A DNA stretch of 64,000 nucleotides, taken from an uncultured Bacilli bacterium (GTDB lineage Bacteria; Bacillota_I; Bacilli_A; RF39; UBA660). The translations under genes were made by a program, and so were the position numbers. The stretch covers positions 1 to 64,000 of the forward strand of contig CALWAL010000004.1 of assembly GCA_944373145.1 (NCBI GenBank), given 5' to 3'. The notes beneath the pieces are model-generated. The model was not told the origin of the DNA. It searched no databases and worked only from the letters and a program-made list of their open reading frames with translations. Below are positions 25,741 to 35,443 of the stretch, in pieces. Each line of letters opens with the position of its first letter. The stretch's first letter is position 1.

Positions 25741-26757
25741 ATGGAAAAAGAAATAAATGAATATTTTAAACAATTAGTTAGTGATGGTGTTTTTCCTGGG
25801 GCGTGTTATTGCTTTTTTTATAATGGAAAAATTATTAAAGGTTGTGTTGGTAATAGAGCACTAAAACCGAAAATTGAAATAAATACGATTGATACTATTT
25901 ACGATTTAGCTAGTTTAACTAAATTGATTGTAACAAATGTTTTGATTGAAAAAATGCTCAATGAACATTTACTTTCAGTATATGATTATGTACAAATGTA
26001 TTTAAAAGAGTTTCCTTTTAATAATGTTAAAATCATTCATCTGCTAACCCACACTTCAGGCCTTAATGCTTTATATGATAAAAATAATTTGCATAGTAAA
26101 GAAGAATTGATAACAAATTTGAAATTAGATAGTATGCCGGGATATGATATTAATTATCGAGATACAAATTATATTTTATTGGGTTTTATTATTGAGAATA
26201 TTTATCATGATACATTAGATAATTTGAGTCGAAAATATATTTTTAGGCCTTTAAAAATGACAAACACGAGTTATTTACCAACTTTTAAATCTTTAATAGC
26301 GCCAACAGAAGGATGCCTAAGAGGAATTGTTCATGATGAAAAAGCTAGATTTTTAAACGGTGTAGCAGGCCATGCTGGTTTGTTTGGTACGATTGACGAT
26401 TTAATTAATTTTACTACTTGTATTTTAAATAATGGAAAAGTGAATGGCAAACAAGTAATTGAAACTTCAATTATTAACAATTGGTTTATTCCAAGAGTGA
26501 TGGGGTTCAATCAGAATAAAAGAAGCTTTGGGTGGTTAATTGGTAGCAGTGTCTCTGATACTAAAGATATTGCTAGTAACCAAAGTATTTACCATACTGG
26601 TTTTACTGGAAATATTATGTTTATAGATCGCAAGCAAAAATATGCTATGTTATTGTTATCAAATCGCATTCATCCTAATCGGCAAAATGATTTGTTAGTA
26701 AAAAGAAGAAAAGATATAATTAAAACTTGTTATAATATTATTAAGCGAGGTGAGTGA
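25741..26757 (+). CDS. Serine hydrolase, beta-lactamase/penicillin-binding-protein-like family
   Basis: A 338-residue class C beta-lactamase-fold protein. The nucleophile motif SxxK appears as SLTK in YDLASLTKLIVTN, the second motif region is YRDTNYILLGF and the KTG-like motif is HTGFTG near residue 286. No signal peptide is visible, so it is probably cytoplasmic. Such proteins are esterases, D-amino-acid peptidases or cell-wall-recycling enzymes; resistance is not implied. The only start fitting the family N-terminus lacks an SD, consistent with leaderless translation. It nearly abuts uvrC (1 bp). Confidence 0.88.
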   Translation: MEKEINEYFKQLVSDGVFPGACYCFFYNGKIIKGCVGNRALKPKIEINTIDTIYDLASLTKLIVTNVLIEKMLNEHLLSVYDYVQMYLKEFPFNNVKIIHLLTHTSGLNALYDKNNLHSKEELITNLKLDSMPGYDINYRDTNYILLGFIIENIYHDTLDNLSRKYIFRPLKMTNTSYLPTFKSLIAPTEGCLRGIVHDEKARFLNGVAGHAGLFGTIDDLINFTTCILNNGKVNGKQVIETSIINNWFIPRVMGFNQNKRSFGWLIGSSVSDTKDIASNQSIYHTGFTGNIMFIDRKQKYAMLLLSNRIHPNRQNDLLVKRRKDIIKTCYNIIKRGE

Positions 26758-26758
26758 G

Positions 26759-28522
26759 ATGGATTATATTAAACATAAATTGTCGTTATTAACATCTAAC
26801 CCTGGTTGCTATTTAATGAAAAACAAAGATAATGTCATTATTTATGTAGGTAAAGCCAAGAATTTAAAAAAAAGAGTTAGTTCTTATTTTCGTGGAACTC
26901 ATGCTGGTAAAACAGCTAAATTAGTTAGTGAAATATCTGACTTTGAGTATATTGCTGTTAATAGTGAAGTTGAATCTTTAATTTTAGAAAATAATTTAAT
27001 TAAAAAATATAATCCTAAATATAATATTTTACTTAAAGATGATAAAAGTTATCCCTATATTGAATTAACAGATGAAGAAGTACCACGCTTAAAGATTGTA
27101 CGAACTTTATCACGCAAGAAAAATATCAAGCATTTATATGGCCCATATCCAAATGTAACTGCAGCTAGGGGTGTTGTTAATCTTTTGAATCGTATGTATC
27201 CTATTCGTAAGTGCAATACGTATGGTTCAAAACCGTGTTTATATTATTATATTGGACAATGTTTAGGATATTGTAATAATCAATATGAAAAAGAAGATGT
27301 TTTAAAAATGAAAGAAGAAATTATTCAATTTTTAAAAGGTAATCATAGCTTTATAACTAATAAGATAACACAGGAAATGAATAATTATAGTACAAATATG
27401 CAGTATGAGAAAGCTTTAGAAATGAAAAATTTATTAGATTATATTCGTATTACACTAACGCATCAACAAGTTGAGATACAAGATTATATTGACCGTGATA
27501 TTTTTGGATATGCGACTGATAAGGGTTATATTAGTATACAAGTTTTCTTCATTAGAAGTTCTAAAATTGTGGGAAGACATTCTAAAATATTTCCTTTAAT
27601 TGAAACAGTTGGTGAAGAATTAACTCGCTATATTGCTGATTTTTATCAAAATATTGTTAAGCCTAAAGAAATTTTAGTTCCATCTATTTGTGATAATAAG
27701 TTATTAGGTGAATATTTAGGAATTAGTGTTCGTGTACCTAAAAAAGGTGAAAAATTAAAGTTGGTAGATATGGCTTGTGAAAATGCTTCTATTATTTTAA
27801 CAGAAAAATTCGATTTAATTGAAAAAGATGAAAAGAGAACAGTTGATGCTAATGAAGAATTAAGAAAATTATTGAATTTAGAAAAATTGGACCGTATTGA
27901 AATTTTTGATAACGCACATTTATTTGGAACGTACAACGTTTCTGGAATGGTTGTTTTCAAAAATGGTAAACCATTAAAAAATGATTACCGTAAATTTAAA
28001 ATTTCGGTTGATCAAAACGATGATTATGGAACAATGCGTGAAGCTATTTATCGTCGCTATTTTAGAGTTTTAAGAGATAACTTAGAACGACCTGATTTGA
28101 TTATTGTTGATGGGGGAGTAGGTCAAATTAATGTTGCACAAGAAGTGATTGATAGTTTACATATGAATATTAAAGTTGTTGGTTTAAAAAAAGATGATAA
28201 ACATGCAACAAGTAAATTATTAACTAGTTATCAAGAATATGATATCGATAAACGTAGTAATTTATTTTATTTGCTAGAGAGAATGCAAGATGAAGTTCAT
28301 AATTTTACTATTAGTTATCATAAACAAATAAGGAGTAAAGGAAGTTTAGAAAGTGTTTTAGACCCTATTCCTGGTATCGGTGAAAAAAGGAAAAAACAAT
28401 TATTAAAAAAATACAAAACTATCGGTCAAATTAAACAATTATCTAAAGCAGAATTAGAAAATATTTTGCCTACCAAGGTAGCTTTCGAACTATATGAATA
28501 TTTAAAATCATATGAAATTTAA
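26759..28522 (+). CDS. uvrC: Excinuclease ABC subunit C
   Basis: A 587-residue endonuclease of nucleotide excision repair. The N-terminal GIY-YIG domain makes the 3' incision (NPGCYLMKNKDNVIIYVGKAKNLKKR). A UVR/UvrB-binding motif lies near residues 200-235, the RNase-H-like 5' nuclease domain includes FDNAHLFGT and IVDGGVGQ, and a C-terminal helix-hairpin-helix reads IPGIGEKRKKQLL. ATG 26759 is preferred to the GTG 9 bp upstream because AGGTGAG then sits at proper spacing. No uvrA or uvrB is in the window. Confidence 0.97.
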   Translation: MDYIKHKLSLLTSNPGCYLMKNKDNVIIYVGKAKNLKKRVSSYFRGTHAGKTAKLVSEISDFEYIAVNSEVESLILENNLIKKYNPKYNILLKDDKSYPYIELTDEEVPRLKIVRTLSRKKNIKHLYGPYPNVTAARGVVNLLNRMYPIRKCNTYGSKPCLYYYIGQCLGYCNNQYEKEDVLKMKEEIIQFLKGNHSFITNKITQEMNNYSTNMQYEKALEMKNLLDYIRITLTHQQVEIQDYIDRDIFGYATDKGYISIQVFFIRSSKIVGRHSKIFPLIETVGEELTRYIADFYQNIVKPKEILVPSICDNKLLGEYLGISVRVPKKGEKLKLVDMACENASIILTEKFDLIEKDEKRTVDANEELRKLLNLEKLDRIEIFDNAHLFGTYNVSGMVVFKNGKPLKNDYRKFKISVDQNDDYGTMREAIYRRYFRVLRDNLERPDLIIVDGGVGQINVAQEVIDSLHMNIKVVGLKKDDKHATSKLLTSYQEYDIDKRSNLFYLLERMQDEVHNFTISYHKQIRSKGSLESVLDPIPGIGEKRKKQLLKKYKTIGQIKQLSKAELENILPTKVAFELYEYLKSYEI

Positions 28523-28524
28523 AA

Positions 28525-28553
28525 TTTGCATTTTATATAATTCATGATATAAT
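28525..28553 (+). promoter_or_regulatory. Sigma-A promoter with extended -10
   Basis: TTTGCA, 17-nt spacer, TATAAT with TG at 28545-28546. Confidence 0.75.
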
Positions 28554-28576
28554 ACTCATGCAAAGGAGAATTTGAA

Positions 28577-29386
28577 ATGATATTTAAAAAACAGGCTATC
28601 ACGTCTATATTGTTAGAACTTGATAGCACCGATCTAGCAAAAAAGTATGCAGATCATTTAAAAAATATTTTAGCAGTACAGGTATTAGAAATTACAAATA
28701 ACCAAAAAAGTGTTGTTAAAATGTTAGAACATGATAAAAGGATAATTGAAAAAAGAGGAAATAATCCAGCAGAGTATTTAATGTATGAGTCATCATCAAA
28801 TAATGAAATGTTAACTTTAGGTAAGGTTTTAAAAATATATTATCAAAAAACATTTTATAATAATGATGGCAAGTTAGTATTGAATCGTGATTTGTCATTA
28901 TCAGAATTATTTATAATGTTAGGAACATTTGAAATAATTTTAAGAACACGAAAACGAGATTTAAGTTCTTGCGAGCGACAAATAAATATTTTGGGACAAA
29001 TAAGAAAATCCAAAACTTCACTAGAAAAATATTTAAATGCGCTTTCAAGTTTGGATGATTTAGAAATTCTTGTACAAGAAAATAAGGATTTAATTGAGTT
29101 AATTCAATCACATATGAATCTTATTAAAGAAGCAATTTATAATATTTTGGGTTTGGATAGAGAGCAGATAACTTTTATTGAAGAAGAAAAAATTATGCGA
29201 AGGGCTATTTCTTTAACTCTTTCTTTTAAAGATTTAAATAGGACATATAAGGATAGAATGAGAAGGCCTCTTAGTACTATTGATGAAATTGTATTCTTAG
29301 ATTTTTCTGGTGAAAATTCTGATGCATTATCTGGTATTTTAATTCCTAATAGTAAGTATAAGCGTTATGTTAAAGAAGGCGTTTAA
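28577..29386 (+). CDS. Unknown helical protein
   Basis: A 269-residue soluble, mainly alpha-helical protein with no signal peptide, membrane helix or motif I recognise. AAAGGAG precedes ATG 28577. It has its own promoter and terminator. Codon use and base composition look like the neighbours, so it seems a resident gene, not a recent import. Confidence 0.6.
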   Translation: MIFKKQAITSILLELDSTDLAKKYADHLKNILAVQVLEITNNQKSVVKMLEHDKRIIEKRGNNPAEYLMYESSSNNEMLTLGKVLKIYYQKTFYNNDGKLVLNRDLSLSELFIMLGTFEIILRTRKRDLSSCERQINILGQIRKSKTSLEKYLNALSSLDDLEILVQENKDLIELIQSHMNLIKEAIYNILGLDREQITFIEEEKIMRRAISLTLSFKDLNRTYKDRMRRPLSTIDEIVFLDFSGENSDALSGILIPNSKYKRYVKEGV

Positions 29387-29397
29387 CCTTCTTTTTT
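29373..29397 (+). terminator. Intrinsic terminator
   Basis: AAGAAGG / CCTTCTT stem with T6; it includes the stop codon of the upstream gene in the loop. Confidence 0.8.
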
Positions 29398-29401
29398 GAA
29401 C

Positions 29402-29433
29402 AAAAAAGGTGAAATTATTTTTTCACCTTTTTT
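29402..29433 (-). terminator. Terminator of the double-HTH regulator (probably bidirectional)
   Basis: AAAAAAGGTGAAA / TTTCACCTTTTTT inverted repeat overlapping the 3' end of the minus-strand gene; A/T runs on both sides. Confidence 0.7.
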
Positions 29434-29861
29434 CGACCTAATAATTCATCAATAGATAAATTTTCGTATATATTAATTAACCCGTATAAGTATATAGTAG
29501 GAATTAAATTTTTCCCAGATTCGTAAGCAGAGTAAGTTGACTGTGTAGTATTTAGTTTATTAGCTATTTCTTGCTGTGTGTAATTATACTTTTTTCTTAA
29601 ACTTTTAAGGTTTTGACCAATGAGTTGTTGATTAATGTGAATAGATTCATATTTTTCGTTTTTAATTGAAATTCCAAATAAATAATCCAAACTAAATTCA
29701 AAACGATTAGCATATGATATTAATCTTTCCAAAGGAATAATGTCACGTTCTGTTTCCCAACCGTTAAAAGTAGTATAATGAACATCTAATTCTTTGGCCA
29801 TATATCTCTGTGATAAATCCATACTCTCTCTACTTTTTTTAAAATTTTTTATTATTGGCAT
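29415..29861 (-). CDS. Transcriptional regulator with two XRE-type HTH domains
   Basis: A 148-residue protein with two Cro/C1-type helix-turn-helix domains in tandem: residues about 8-65 (LSQRYMAKELDVHYTTFNGWE) and about 80-142 (TQQEIANKLNTTQSTYSAYE). Each ends in the LDYLFG / IDELLG motif usual after HTH_3 domains. There is no other sensory domain. GGGTG precedes the start. It is divergent from murG across a 413-bp AT-rich gap. Its targets are unknown; no phage genes are nearby. Confidence 0.85.
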   Translation of the reverse strand: MPIIKNFKKSRESMDLSQRYMAKELDVHYTTFNGWETERDIIPLERLISYANRFEFSLDYLFGISIKNEKYESIHINQQLIGQNLKSLRKKYNYTQQEIANKLNTTQSTYSAYESGKNLIPTIYLYGLINIYENLSIDELLGRKKVKK

Positions 29862-30245
29862 TTACAACACCCATTTAATTATTTCATCTTGAATATCATT
29901 TTTGTTTAAAGTATGAGTAATACGATAAAATAATTAATTTTTGATAATAATGCTTTTGAATAATTAAAGGACAAATATATTTTAACAAATATTTATTACA
30001 TCTTCTAGAAACAATCGTTTATAATAATAATCTATATTTTAATAGATATATATAAATAAAACAATTAGAATATTTCTTAAACTTTAAATTTATCATAGTT
30101 TAAAATAATCAAATTAATAAAATCTAATTATCTGGCTTATAACTTTTATTAAATTAAAAATCATCATCAAAAATATTTGTATGAAAATCGACAAATGTTT
30201 AGGTATACATAAGATATATTTTGCCTATGTTTTTACATATAATTA
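29862..30245. other. Long AT-rich intergenic region
   Basis: About 380 bp between the divergent HTH gene and murG. I see no credible ORF, no strong hairpin-plus-T terminator and no long repeat. A 25-codon frame at 30181 lacks a ribosome site. The region could hold operators for the divergent regulator. Confidence 0.5.
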
Positions 30246-30254
30246 TGATATAAT
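30246..30254 (+). promoter_or_regulatory. Extended -10 promoter of murG-murB-ftsQ
   Basis: TGATATAAT, 20 nt before ATG 30275 with AAGGAAGTGG between. Confidence 0.65.
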
Positions 30255-30274
30255 AACAATAAGGAAGTGGTAAG

Positions 30275-31360
30275 ATGAGAGTTGTTATTAGTGCTGGTGG
30301 TACTGGTGGACATATATATCCTGCCTTAGCAATTATAAATAAAATTAAAGAAAAAGAACCTAATAGCGAATTTTTATATATAGGGACACATAATAGAATG
30401 GAAAGAGATATTGTTCCAAAGGAAGGAATACCTTTTAAATCAATTGAGGTTTATGGCTTTGACCGCCGCCATTTGTTTAAGAACTTTAAAGTATTAAAAT
30501 GCTTGCTAAAAGCAAAAAAACAATGCGCAAAATGGATAAAAGAATTTAACCCTGATGTAGTTATTGGGGTCGGTGGATATGTGACTGTACCTGTTTTGAA
30601 AGCCGCCTCCAAGTTAAAATATAAAACCTTTTTACACGAACAGAATAGTGTTCCAGGCAAAGCTAATCTTTTTTTAGCGCCATATGTTGATTTAATTGGT
30701 GTTTCTTTTAAATCATCAATTAATAGTTTTCCAAGTGATAAAACGGTTTTTACGGGAAATCCTTGCAGTGAAGATGCTTTAAAAAAACCGGCAATGGAAA
30801 AAACGGAACTAGGATTGGATCCCAACAAGAAACTTATTTTAGTTGTCATGGGGTCATTAGGAGCTAGCAGTGTTAACGATGTCTTAAAGGAAACATTACC
30901 ATTAACAAGTCAAAAGCCATATCAAGTTTTGTATGTAACGGGTAAAAATGATTATGAAGAAATAAATAAACTCAAATTTCCAATTAATGTCAAGGTTGTA
31001 CCATATATTGATAATATGACACGTATTATGAAACGTGTTGACTTGATGGTCACAAGGGCGGGAGCTTCTACATTGAGTGAGATTATTGCTTTGCAAATTC
31101 CAGCAATCTTAATTCCAAGTCCATATGTTCCAAACAATCATCAATTTAAAAATGCAATGGATTTAGTTAAAGAAGATGCAGCAATATTAATTGAAGAAAA
31201 AAATTTGAATAAAGATATTTTACTGAATACAATTGATGATGTAATAACATCATCATCAAAACAACACAATATGAAACATAATTTGGCTAAATTAGGAGTT
31301 TTAGATAGTGCTAGTGTTATTTATGAGCAACTACAAAAACTAATAGAAGGAAAGATATAA
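30275..31360 (+). CDS. murG: MurG, UDP-GlcNAc:lipid I N-acetylglucosaminyltransferase
   Basis: A 361-residue GT28 enzyme that converts lipid I to lipid II on the inner face of the membrane. The N-terminal Rossmann domain has the signature SAGGTGGHIYPALA (about 6-19), then FLHEQNSVPGKAN; the C-terminal UDP-GlcNAc domain has VTRAGASTLSEI and PSPYVPNNHQ. First gene of murG-murB-ftsQ, the usual cluster order. One base separates it from murB. Confidence 0.97.
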   Translation: MRVVISAGGTGGHIYPALAIINKIKEKEPNSEFLYIGTHNRMERDIVPKEGIPFKSIEVYGFDRRHLFKNFKVLKCLLKAKKQCAKWIKEFNPDVVIGVGGYVTVPVLKAASKLKYKTFLHEQNSVPGKANLFLAPYVDLIGVSFKSSINSFPSDKTVFTGNPCSEDALKKPAMEKTELGLDPNKKLILVVMGSLGASSVNDVLKETLPLTSQKPYQVLYVTGKNDYEEINKLKFPINVKVVPYIDNMTRIMKRVDLMVTRAGASTLSEIIALQIPAILIPSPYVPNNHQFKNAMDLVKEDAAILIEEKNLNKDILLNTIDDVITSSSKQHNMKHNLAKLGVLDSASVIYEQLQKLIEGKI

Positions 31361-31361
31361 T

Positions 31362-32258
31362 ATGGATATTATTCAAGAATTAATAAATTTGAAAGTAGGT
31401 CAAGTTTTAGAAAATGTTAATATAAAAGAATATACGACTTATAAAGCTGGTGGTAGAGCAATCGCTTTAGTTATTCCTAATAATCTAGAGTGCTTAATTA
31501 CATTGCTTAAATATTTGAGAAATAAAGATATTAAACATAAAATTTTAGGACGTGGTTCTAATTTAATTTTTAATGATAGCGGTTATAATGGCGTTTTGAT
31601 TAAATTAGATAATTTTAACAATTTAGATATTAAGTCGAATGAGATAATTGTTGGAGCGGGATATCCTTTAATTAAATTAGCAACTCGCTTGTCAAGAATG
31701 GGGTATGCTGGAATTGAATTTGCTACTGGTATTCCAGGGACGGTTGGCGGCGCTGTATTTATGAATGCTGGAGCTTATAAAAGTGATATGGGTTATATTG
31801 TGAAGAGTGTTAAAGTTTTAACACCAGATTATAAAATCAAAGAATTGACTAATTATGATATGGATTTCCATTATCGAACATCATTTTTGCAAAAACATCC
31901 TAATTATGTTTGCTTAGAGATGACAATCATTCTCAAAAAAGGTAACCCAGAAGAGATAATGCAGTTGATTGAAGATCGTCGCAAACGGAGAGTGGAATCT
32001 CAACCGTTAGAGTATCCTTCAGCAGGTTCTGTTTTCCGCAATCCTGAAGGTGATTTTGCTGGACGTTTGATTGAAGAAATAGGTTATAAAGGGCATCGTA
32101 TAGGTGATGCAGAAGTTAGCCAAAAACATGCTAATTTTATTATAAATGTTGGAGAAGCTAGGGGGGAAGATATTAAAGCTTTGATTATAGAAATTAAAGA
32201 AAAAATAAAAGAACAATATGGTATTGAATTAAAAGTTGAACAAGAATTCGTAGAATAG
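31362..32258 (+). CDS. murB: MurB, UDP-N-acetylenolpyruvoylglucosamine reductase
   Basis: A 298-residue FAD enzyme producing UDP-MurNAc with NADPH. It has the FAD-binding TTYKAGGRAIALV and LGRGSNLIF, the GIEFATGIPGTVGGAVFMNAGAY loop, the catalytic YPSAGSVFRNP segment and a C-terminal KHANFIIN near the end; the length and lack of the type I insertion fit type II MurB of Gram-positives. AAGGAAAG precedes ATG 31362. Confidence 0.97.
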   Translation: MDIIQELINLKVGQVLENVNIKEYTTYKAGGRAIALVIPNNLECLITLLKYLRNKDIKHKILGRGSNLIFNDSGYNGVLIKLDNFNNLDIKSNEIIVGAGYPLIKLATRLSRMGYAGIEFATGIPGTVGGAVFMNAGAYKSDMGYIVKSVKVLTPDYKIKELTNYDMDFHYRTSFLQKHPNYVCLEMTIILKKGNPEEIMQLIEDRRKRRVESQPLEYPSAGSVFRNPEGDFAGRLIEEIGYKGHRIGDAEVSQKHANFIINVGEARGEDIKALIIEIKEKIKEQYGIELKVEQEFVE

Positions 32259-32266
32259 GTGATAAT

Positions 32267-32995
32267 GTGGGTGTGAAGAAGAAAAGGGTTAAAGCAAGAA
32301 AAAAAGAAATAAAAAAGCCTTTAGTAAAGAAAAAAGTTCGAATTAAATATGAAAAAGTTTTATTAGGAGTTATTGCGCTTATTTTATTCTTTCTGCTTGT
32401 TAAACTTATTTATGATACGCCTATTAAAAATATCATTATTAAAGGGAATTATTATTTAACAGATCAAGATGTTATTGATCTTGCCGGAATTCGCAATTAC
32501 CCTAGCACCTTTGCTAATTCTAGTTATGTGTTAAAAAATAAATTGGAAGAAGTCGATCTAATTGAATCAGTTAGGATTAATAAAACAAATCTTTTTACAA
32601 AAGTTATTATTGAAATAAATGAAAATCGCCCTCTATTATATTATCAACCTGCTCATAAAACGGTTTTAGAAGATGGTACAATGATTGAAGAAACATTTAA
32701 CGTTCCATTTTTAATTAATCAAGTACCAGATACAGTTTATCAAGAATTAATTGAAGATATGGCTGGAGTACCCTTAAGTGTATTAGATAAAATGTCGGAG
32801 ATTCAGTATGTTCCAACCGATGTTGATCCTGAATTATTCTTGATTTCGATGAATGATGGAATTTATGTTTATGTAACTTTATCAAAATTTGAACGATTAT
32901 ATAATTATATTGAATATGCTGAAGGTTTTGAAAATAAAAAAGGAATTTTGCATTTAGATAGCGGTGATTATTTAGAGATTATTGAAGAAGAGTGA
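32267..32995 (+). CDS. ftsQ: Cell division protein FtsQ/DivIB
   Basis: A 242-residue bitopic membrane protein of the divisome. The basic N-terminal tail (KKKRVKARKKEIKKP) is followed by one transmembrane helix (about 26-46), a POTRA domain (PIKNIIIKGNYYLTDQDVIDLAGI) and a beta domain. Start is GTG 32267 after TAGGTGATAAT; no in-frame ATG fits. Position after murB is the conserved context. Confidence 0.9.
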   Translation: MGVKKKRVKARKKEIKKPLVKKKVRIKYEKVLLGVIALILFFLLVKLIYDTPIKNIIIKGNYYLTDQDVIDLAGIRNYPSTFANSSYVLKNKLEEVDLIESVRINKTNLFTKVIIEINENRPLLYYQPAHKTVLEDGTMIEETFNVPFLINQVPDTVYQELIEDMAGVPLSVLDKMSEIQYVPTDVDPELFLISMNDGIYVYVTLSKFERLYNYIEYAEGFENKKGILHLDSGDYLEIIEEE

Positions 32996-33012
32996 TTATC
33001 TCTTCTTTTTTT
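32985..33012 (+). terminator. Intrinsic terminator after ftsQ
   Basis: AAGAAGAG / CTCTTCTT stem spanning the stop codon, then a T run. Confidence 0.8.
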
Positions 33013-33041
33013 AGATTTAGAAGGTATTTTTCGGAAATTCT

Positions 33042-33070
33042 TTTACATTTTTTTGAATTTATAGTATAAT
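33042..33070 (+). promoter_or_regulatory. Sigma-A promoter of ftsA-ftsZ
   Basis: TTTACA, 17-nt spacer, TATAAT. Confidence 0.75.
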
Positions 33071-33096
33071 GATATTAGATTATAGGAGATGATGAT

Positions 33097-34335
33097 ATGA
33101 AACATATTTATACTAGTGTTGATATTGGTTCAGATAGTATAAAAATTGTTGTTTGTGAATTATTTCAAAATAAATTAAATTTATTAGCATCGTCATCTTT
33201 TAAATCAAGAGGTATTAAAAAAGGATTAATTACAAATGTAGAACTAGCTAGTCGTTCATTAAGAGGGGCTTTGTCTTCGGTTGAAGAAATGTTAGGTATT
33301 AAAATAAAAAGAGTTATCGCTTCTGTACCTAGTTATTTTGCTGAATACTCTGTCGTTAAGAGTGAAATAGATATTGAAGAAGGAAGTATAACTAATGATC
33401 ATGTGTCATATTTAATTAATCAGGCAACAGTAAAAAAAGAAAATCAAGAAATTGTAACTGTTATTCCTGTTGATTTTCGAATTAATGAGCAGTTGGTTGT
33501 TAAAGATCCAATTGGTCGTTCGGCACAGCGTTTGTCTATGCGTGCAATTATGGCTACAGCTCATAAAAAGAGTGTTTATTCCGTTATTGGTTTATTTGAT
33601 ATGATTGGCGTAGAAGTTGTTGATATTGCTTTAAATAATATTGGCGATTTATGTGCTTTTAAAAATAAAGATATGGATAAAAAAATTGGTGTTATTGTTA
33701 ATATTGGTTGTGAAACAACAACACTTTCTTTATATAATAAAGGAATTATTGTTAAGAGTTCAGTTATTGGTATGGGTGGTCTAAATATTGATAACGATAT
33801 TTCTTACATGTATAAAATAGATTTGGATACTGCTAAAAAATTAAAGCATAAATTTGCCTTGGCACACAAGCGTAATGCAAATACAAGTGATACATATGAA
33901 ATTACCACATCTGTTAATGACAAATTAAAAATCAACCAATTTGAGATCTCTGAGATAGTTTCTTCACGTCTTGAGGAAATTCTAAATCTCGTAAAAAAAG
34001 AGTTGAATATATTGACAAGCAAGAGAATTGATTATATTATAATAACAGGTGGTACTAGTAATATGCCGGATATTGAGTACGTTGCAACTGATGTTTTAGG
34101 TAAAAATGTTAGTATTGGCAGTATTAAATTACTAGGTATTAGAAATAATAAGTATTCATCATGTGTTGGGAATATTGTTTATTTTATTGGGCGATTAAAA
34201 ATGCGTGGTAAAAACTATTCTATGATAAATAATGAAGAGGCATCAGAACTAGCAACCGTTAGAAAAAGTTCAGTGGAATCAGCTAAAGATACAATGCTTG
34301 GAAAAATTTATGAGCATTTTTCTAGCGAATATTAG
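33097..34335 (+). CDS. ftsA: Cell division protein FtsA
   Basis: A 412-residue actin-like ATPase that tethers FtsZ to the membrane. It has the phosphate-1 loop VDIGSDSIKIVV, SHS2 domain (about 80-165), phosphate-2 VNIGCETTTLSLY and adenosine motif IITGGTSNMPDI. The C-terminal helix (DTMLGKIYEHF) is a plausible membrane-targeting segment. TAGGAGATG precedes ATG 33097; 12 bp separate it from ftsZ. Confidence 0.95.
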   Translation: MKHIYTSVDIGSDSIKIVVCELFQNKLNLLASSSFKSRGIKKGLITNVELASRSLRGALSSVEEMLGIKIKRVIASVPSYFAEYSVVKSEIDIEEGSITNDHVSYLINQATVKKENQEIVTVIPVDFRINEQLVVKDPIGRSAQRLSMRAIMATAHKKSVYSVIGLFDMIGVEVVDIALNNIGDLCAFKNKDMDKKIGVIVNIGCETTTLSLYNKGIIVKSSVIGMGGLNIDNDISYMYKIDLDTAKKLKHKFALAHKRNANTSDTYEITTSVNDKLKINQFEISEIVSSRLEEILNLVKKELNILTSKRIDYIIITGGTSNMPDIEYVATDVLGKNVSIGSIKLLGIRNNKYSSCVGNIVYFIGRLKMRGKNYSMINNEEASELATVRKSSVESAKDTMLGKIYEHFSSEY

Positions 34336-34347
34336 GAGGATATAGAT

Positions 34348-35418
34348 ATGTTTGGATTAGAAATGGATCAAATAGCAAAAATAAAGGTAATTGGAATTGG
34401 TGGCGGTGGAAATAACGCTGTTAATAGAATGATAGATTCTGGGGTGAAAGGTGTTGAATTCATAGTAGCCAATACGGATTTACAAGTATTAAACTGTTCC
34501 AAAGCTCCAACAAAAATTCAAATAGGAGAAAGCCTAACCGGTGGTCGTGGTGCTGGAGCTAAACCTGACATTGGACGAGAAGCTGCTTTAGAAAGTAAAA
34601 AAGAAATTGAAGAGGCTTTAAGAGGCGCTGATATGGTTTTTGTTACTTGTGGTATGGGTGGTGGAACTGGAACAGGTGCTGCTCCAGTAGTGGCTCAAAT
34701 AGCACAAGAATTAGGAGCATTAACTGTTGGTATTGTTACTAAACCATTCTCTTTTGAAGGCAAGAAAAGAATGGAACAAGCTATTGCCGGTTTAGAAGAA
34801 TTAAAGAAAAATGTTGATACACTAATTGTTATACCAAATGATCGTTTAAGAGAAATCATTGACAAGCAAACACCACTTCTTGATTCTTTTAAAGAAGTAG
34901 ATAATGTTTTAAGACGTGGGGTTCAATCTATTTCTGATTTAATCGCTGTAGCAGGTTTAATTAACTTAGACTTTGCTGATGTTAAGACGGTTATGGAAAA
35001 ACGAGGAAATGCTCTTATTGGTATAGGTATAGGTGTTGGCGATAATCGTGCAACAGAAGCTGCTCGCCAAGCTGTATCTAGTCCATTGTTAGAGACTAGT
35101 ATTAGTGGAGCGACAGATGCGATTATTAATGTAACTGGTGGTAATAATTTAACTTTGTTTGAAGTTGAAGAGGCTGCTGAGGTTATTAGAACAAGTGCTA
35201 ATACTGATATGAACACTATATTTGGAGCTGTAATTAATGAAAATTTAACTGATGAAATTATTGTTACAGTTATAGCGACTGGTTTTGACCAAGATACTGA
35301 ACCGTTATACCATTCATATCAAAAACCAGATGCAGGTATACAACGTCGTAATGATGATTCTGATGATTCTGATGACGATATTATTCCATCATTCTTAAAG
35401 AAAAGAGGAGGCTTCTAA
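34348..35418 (+). CDS. ftsZ: Cell division protein FtsZ
   Basis: A 356-residue tubulin-like GTPase forming the Z ring. It has the N-terminal [13 protein letters not shown], tubulin signature [13 protein letters not shown] (about 105-117), T7 loop [11 protein letters not shown], and a C-terminal peptide [12 protein letters not shown] after a short DSDDSDDD linker. AGGAGG precedes ATG 34348. Confidence 0.98.
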   Translation: MFGLEMDQIAKIKVIGIGGGGNNAVNRMIDSGVKGVEFIVANTDLQVLNCSKAPTKIQIGESLTGGRGAGAKPDIGREAALESKKEIEEALRGADMVFVTCGMGGGTGTGAAPVVAQIAQELGALTVGIVTKPFSFEGKKRMEQAIAGLEELKKNVDTLIVIPNDRLREIIDKQTPLLDSFKEVDNVLRRGVQSISDLIAVAGLINLDFADVKTVMEKRGNALIGIGIGVGDNRATEAARQAVSSPLLETSISGATDAIINVTGGNNLTLFEVEEAAEVIRTSANTDMNTIFGAVINENLTDEIIVTVIATGFDQDTEPLYHSYQKPDAGIQRRNDDSDDSDDDIIPSFLKKRGGF

Positions 35419-35430
35419 GAGGCCTTTTTA
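35409..35430 (+). terminator. Weak hairpin after ftsZ
   Basis: AGGC / GCCT with a 9-nt loop then T5; the short stem suggests only partial termination before the next gene. Confidence 0.4.
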
Positions 35431-35443
35431 TGTTGGTGATTAT

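Noticed and set aside
30181..30258. 25-codon frame MKIDKCLGIHK... upstream of murG
   Set aside because: No ribosome binding site, and it overlaps the murG -10 promoter.
30451..30849. Minus-strand frame of 132 codons opposite murG
   Set aside because: Shadow of a conserved gene with no supporting signals.
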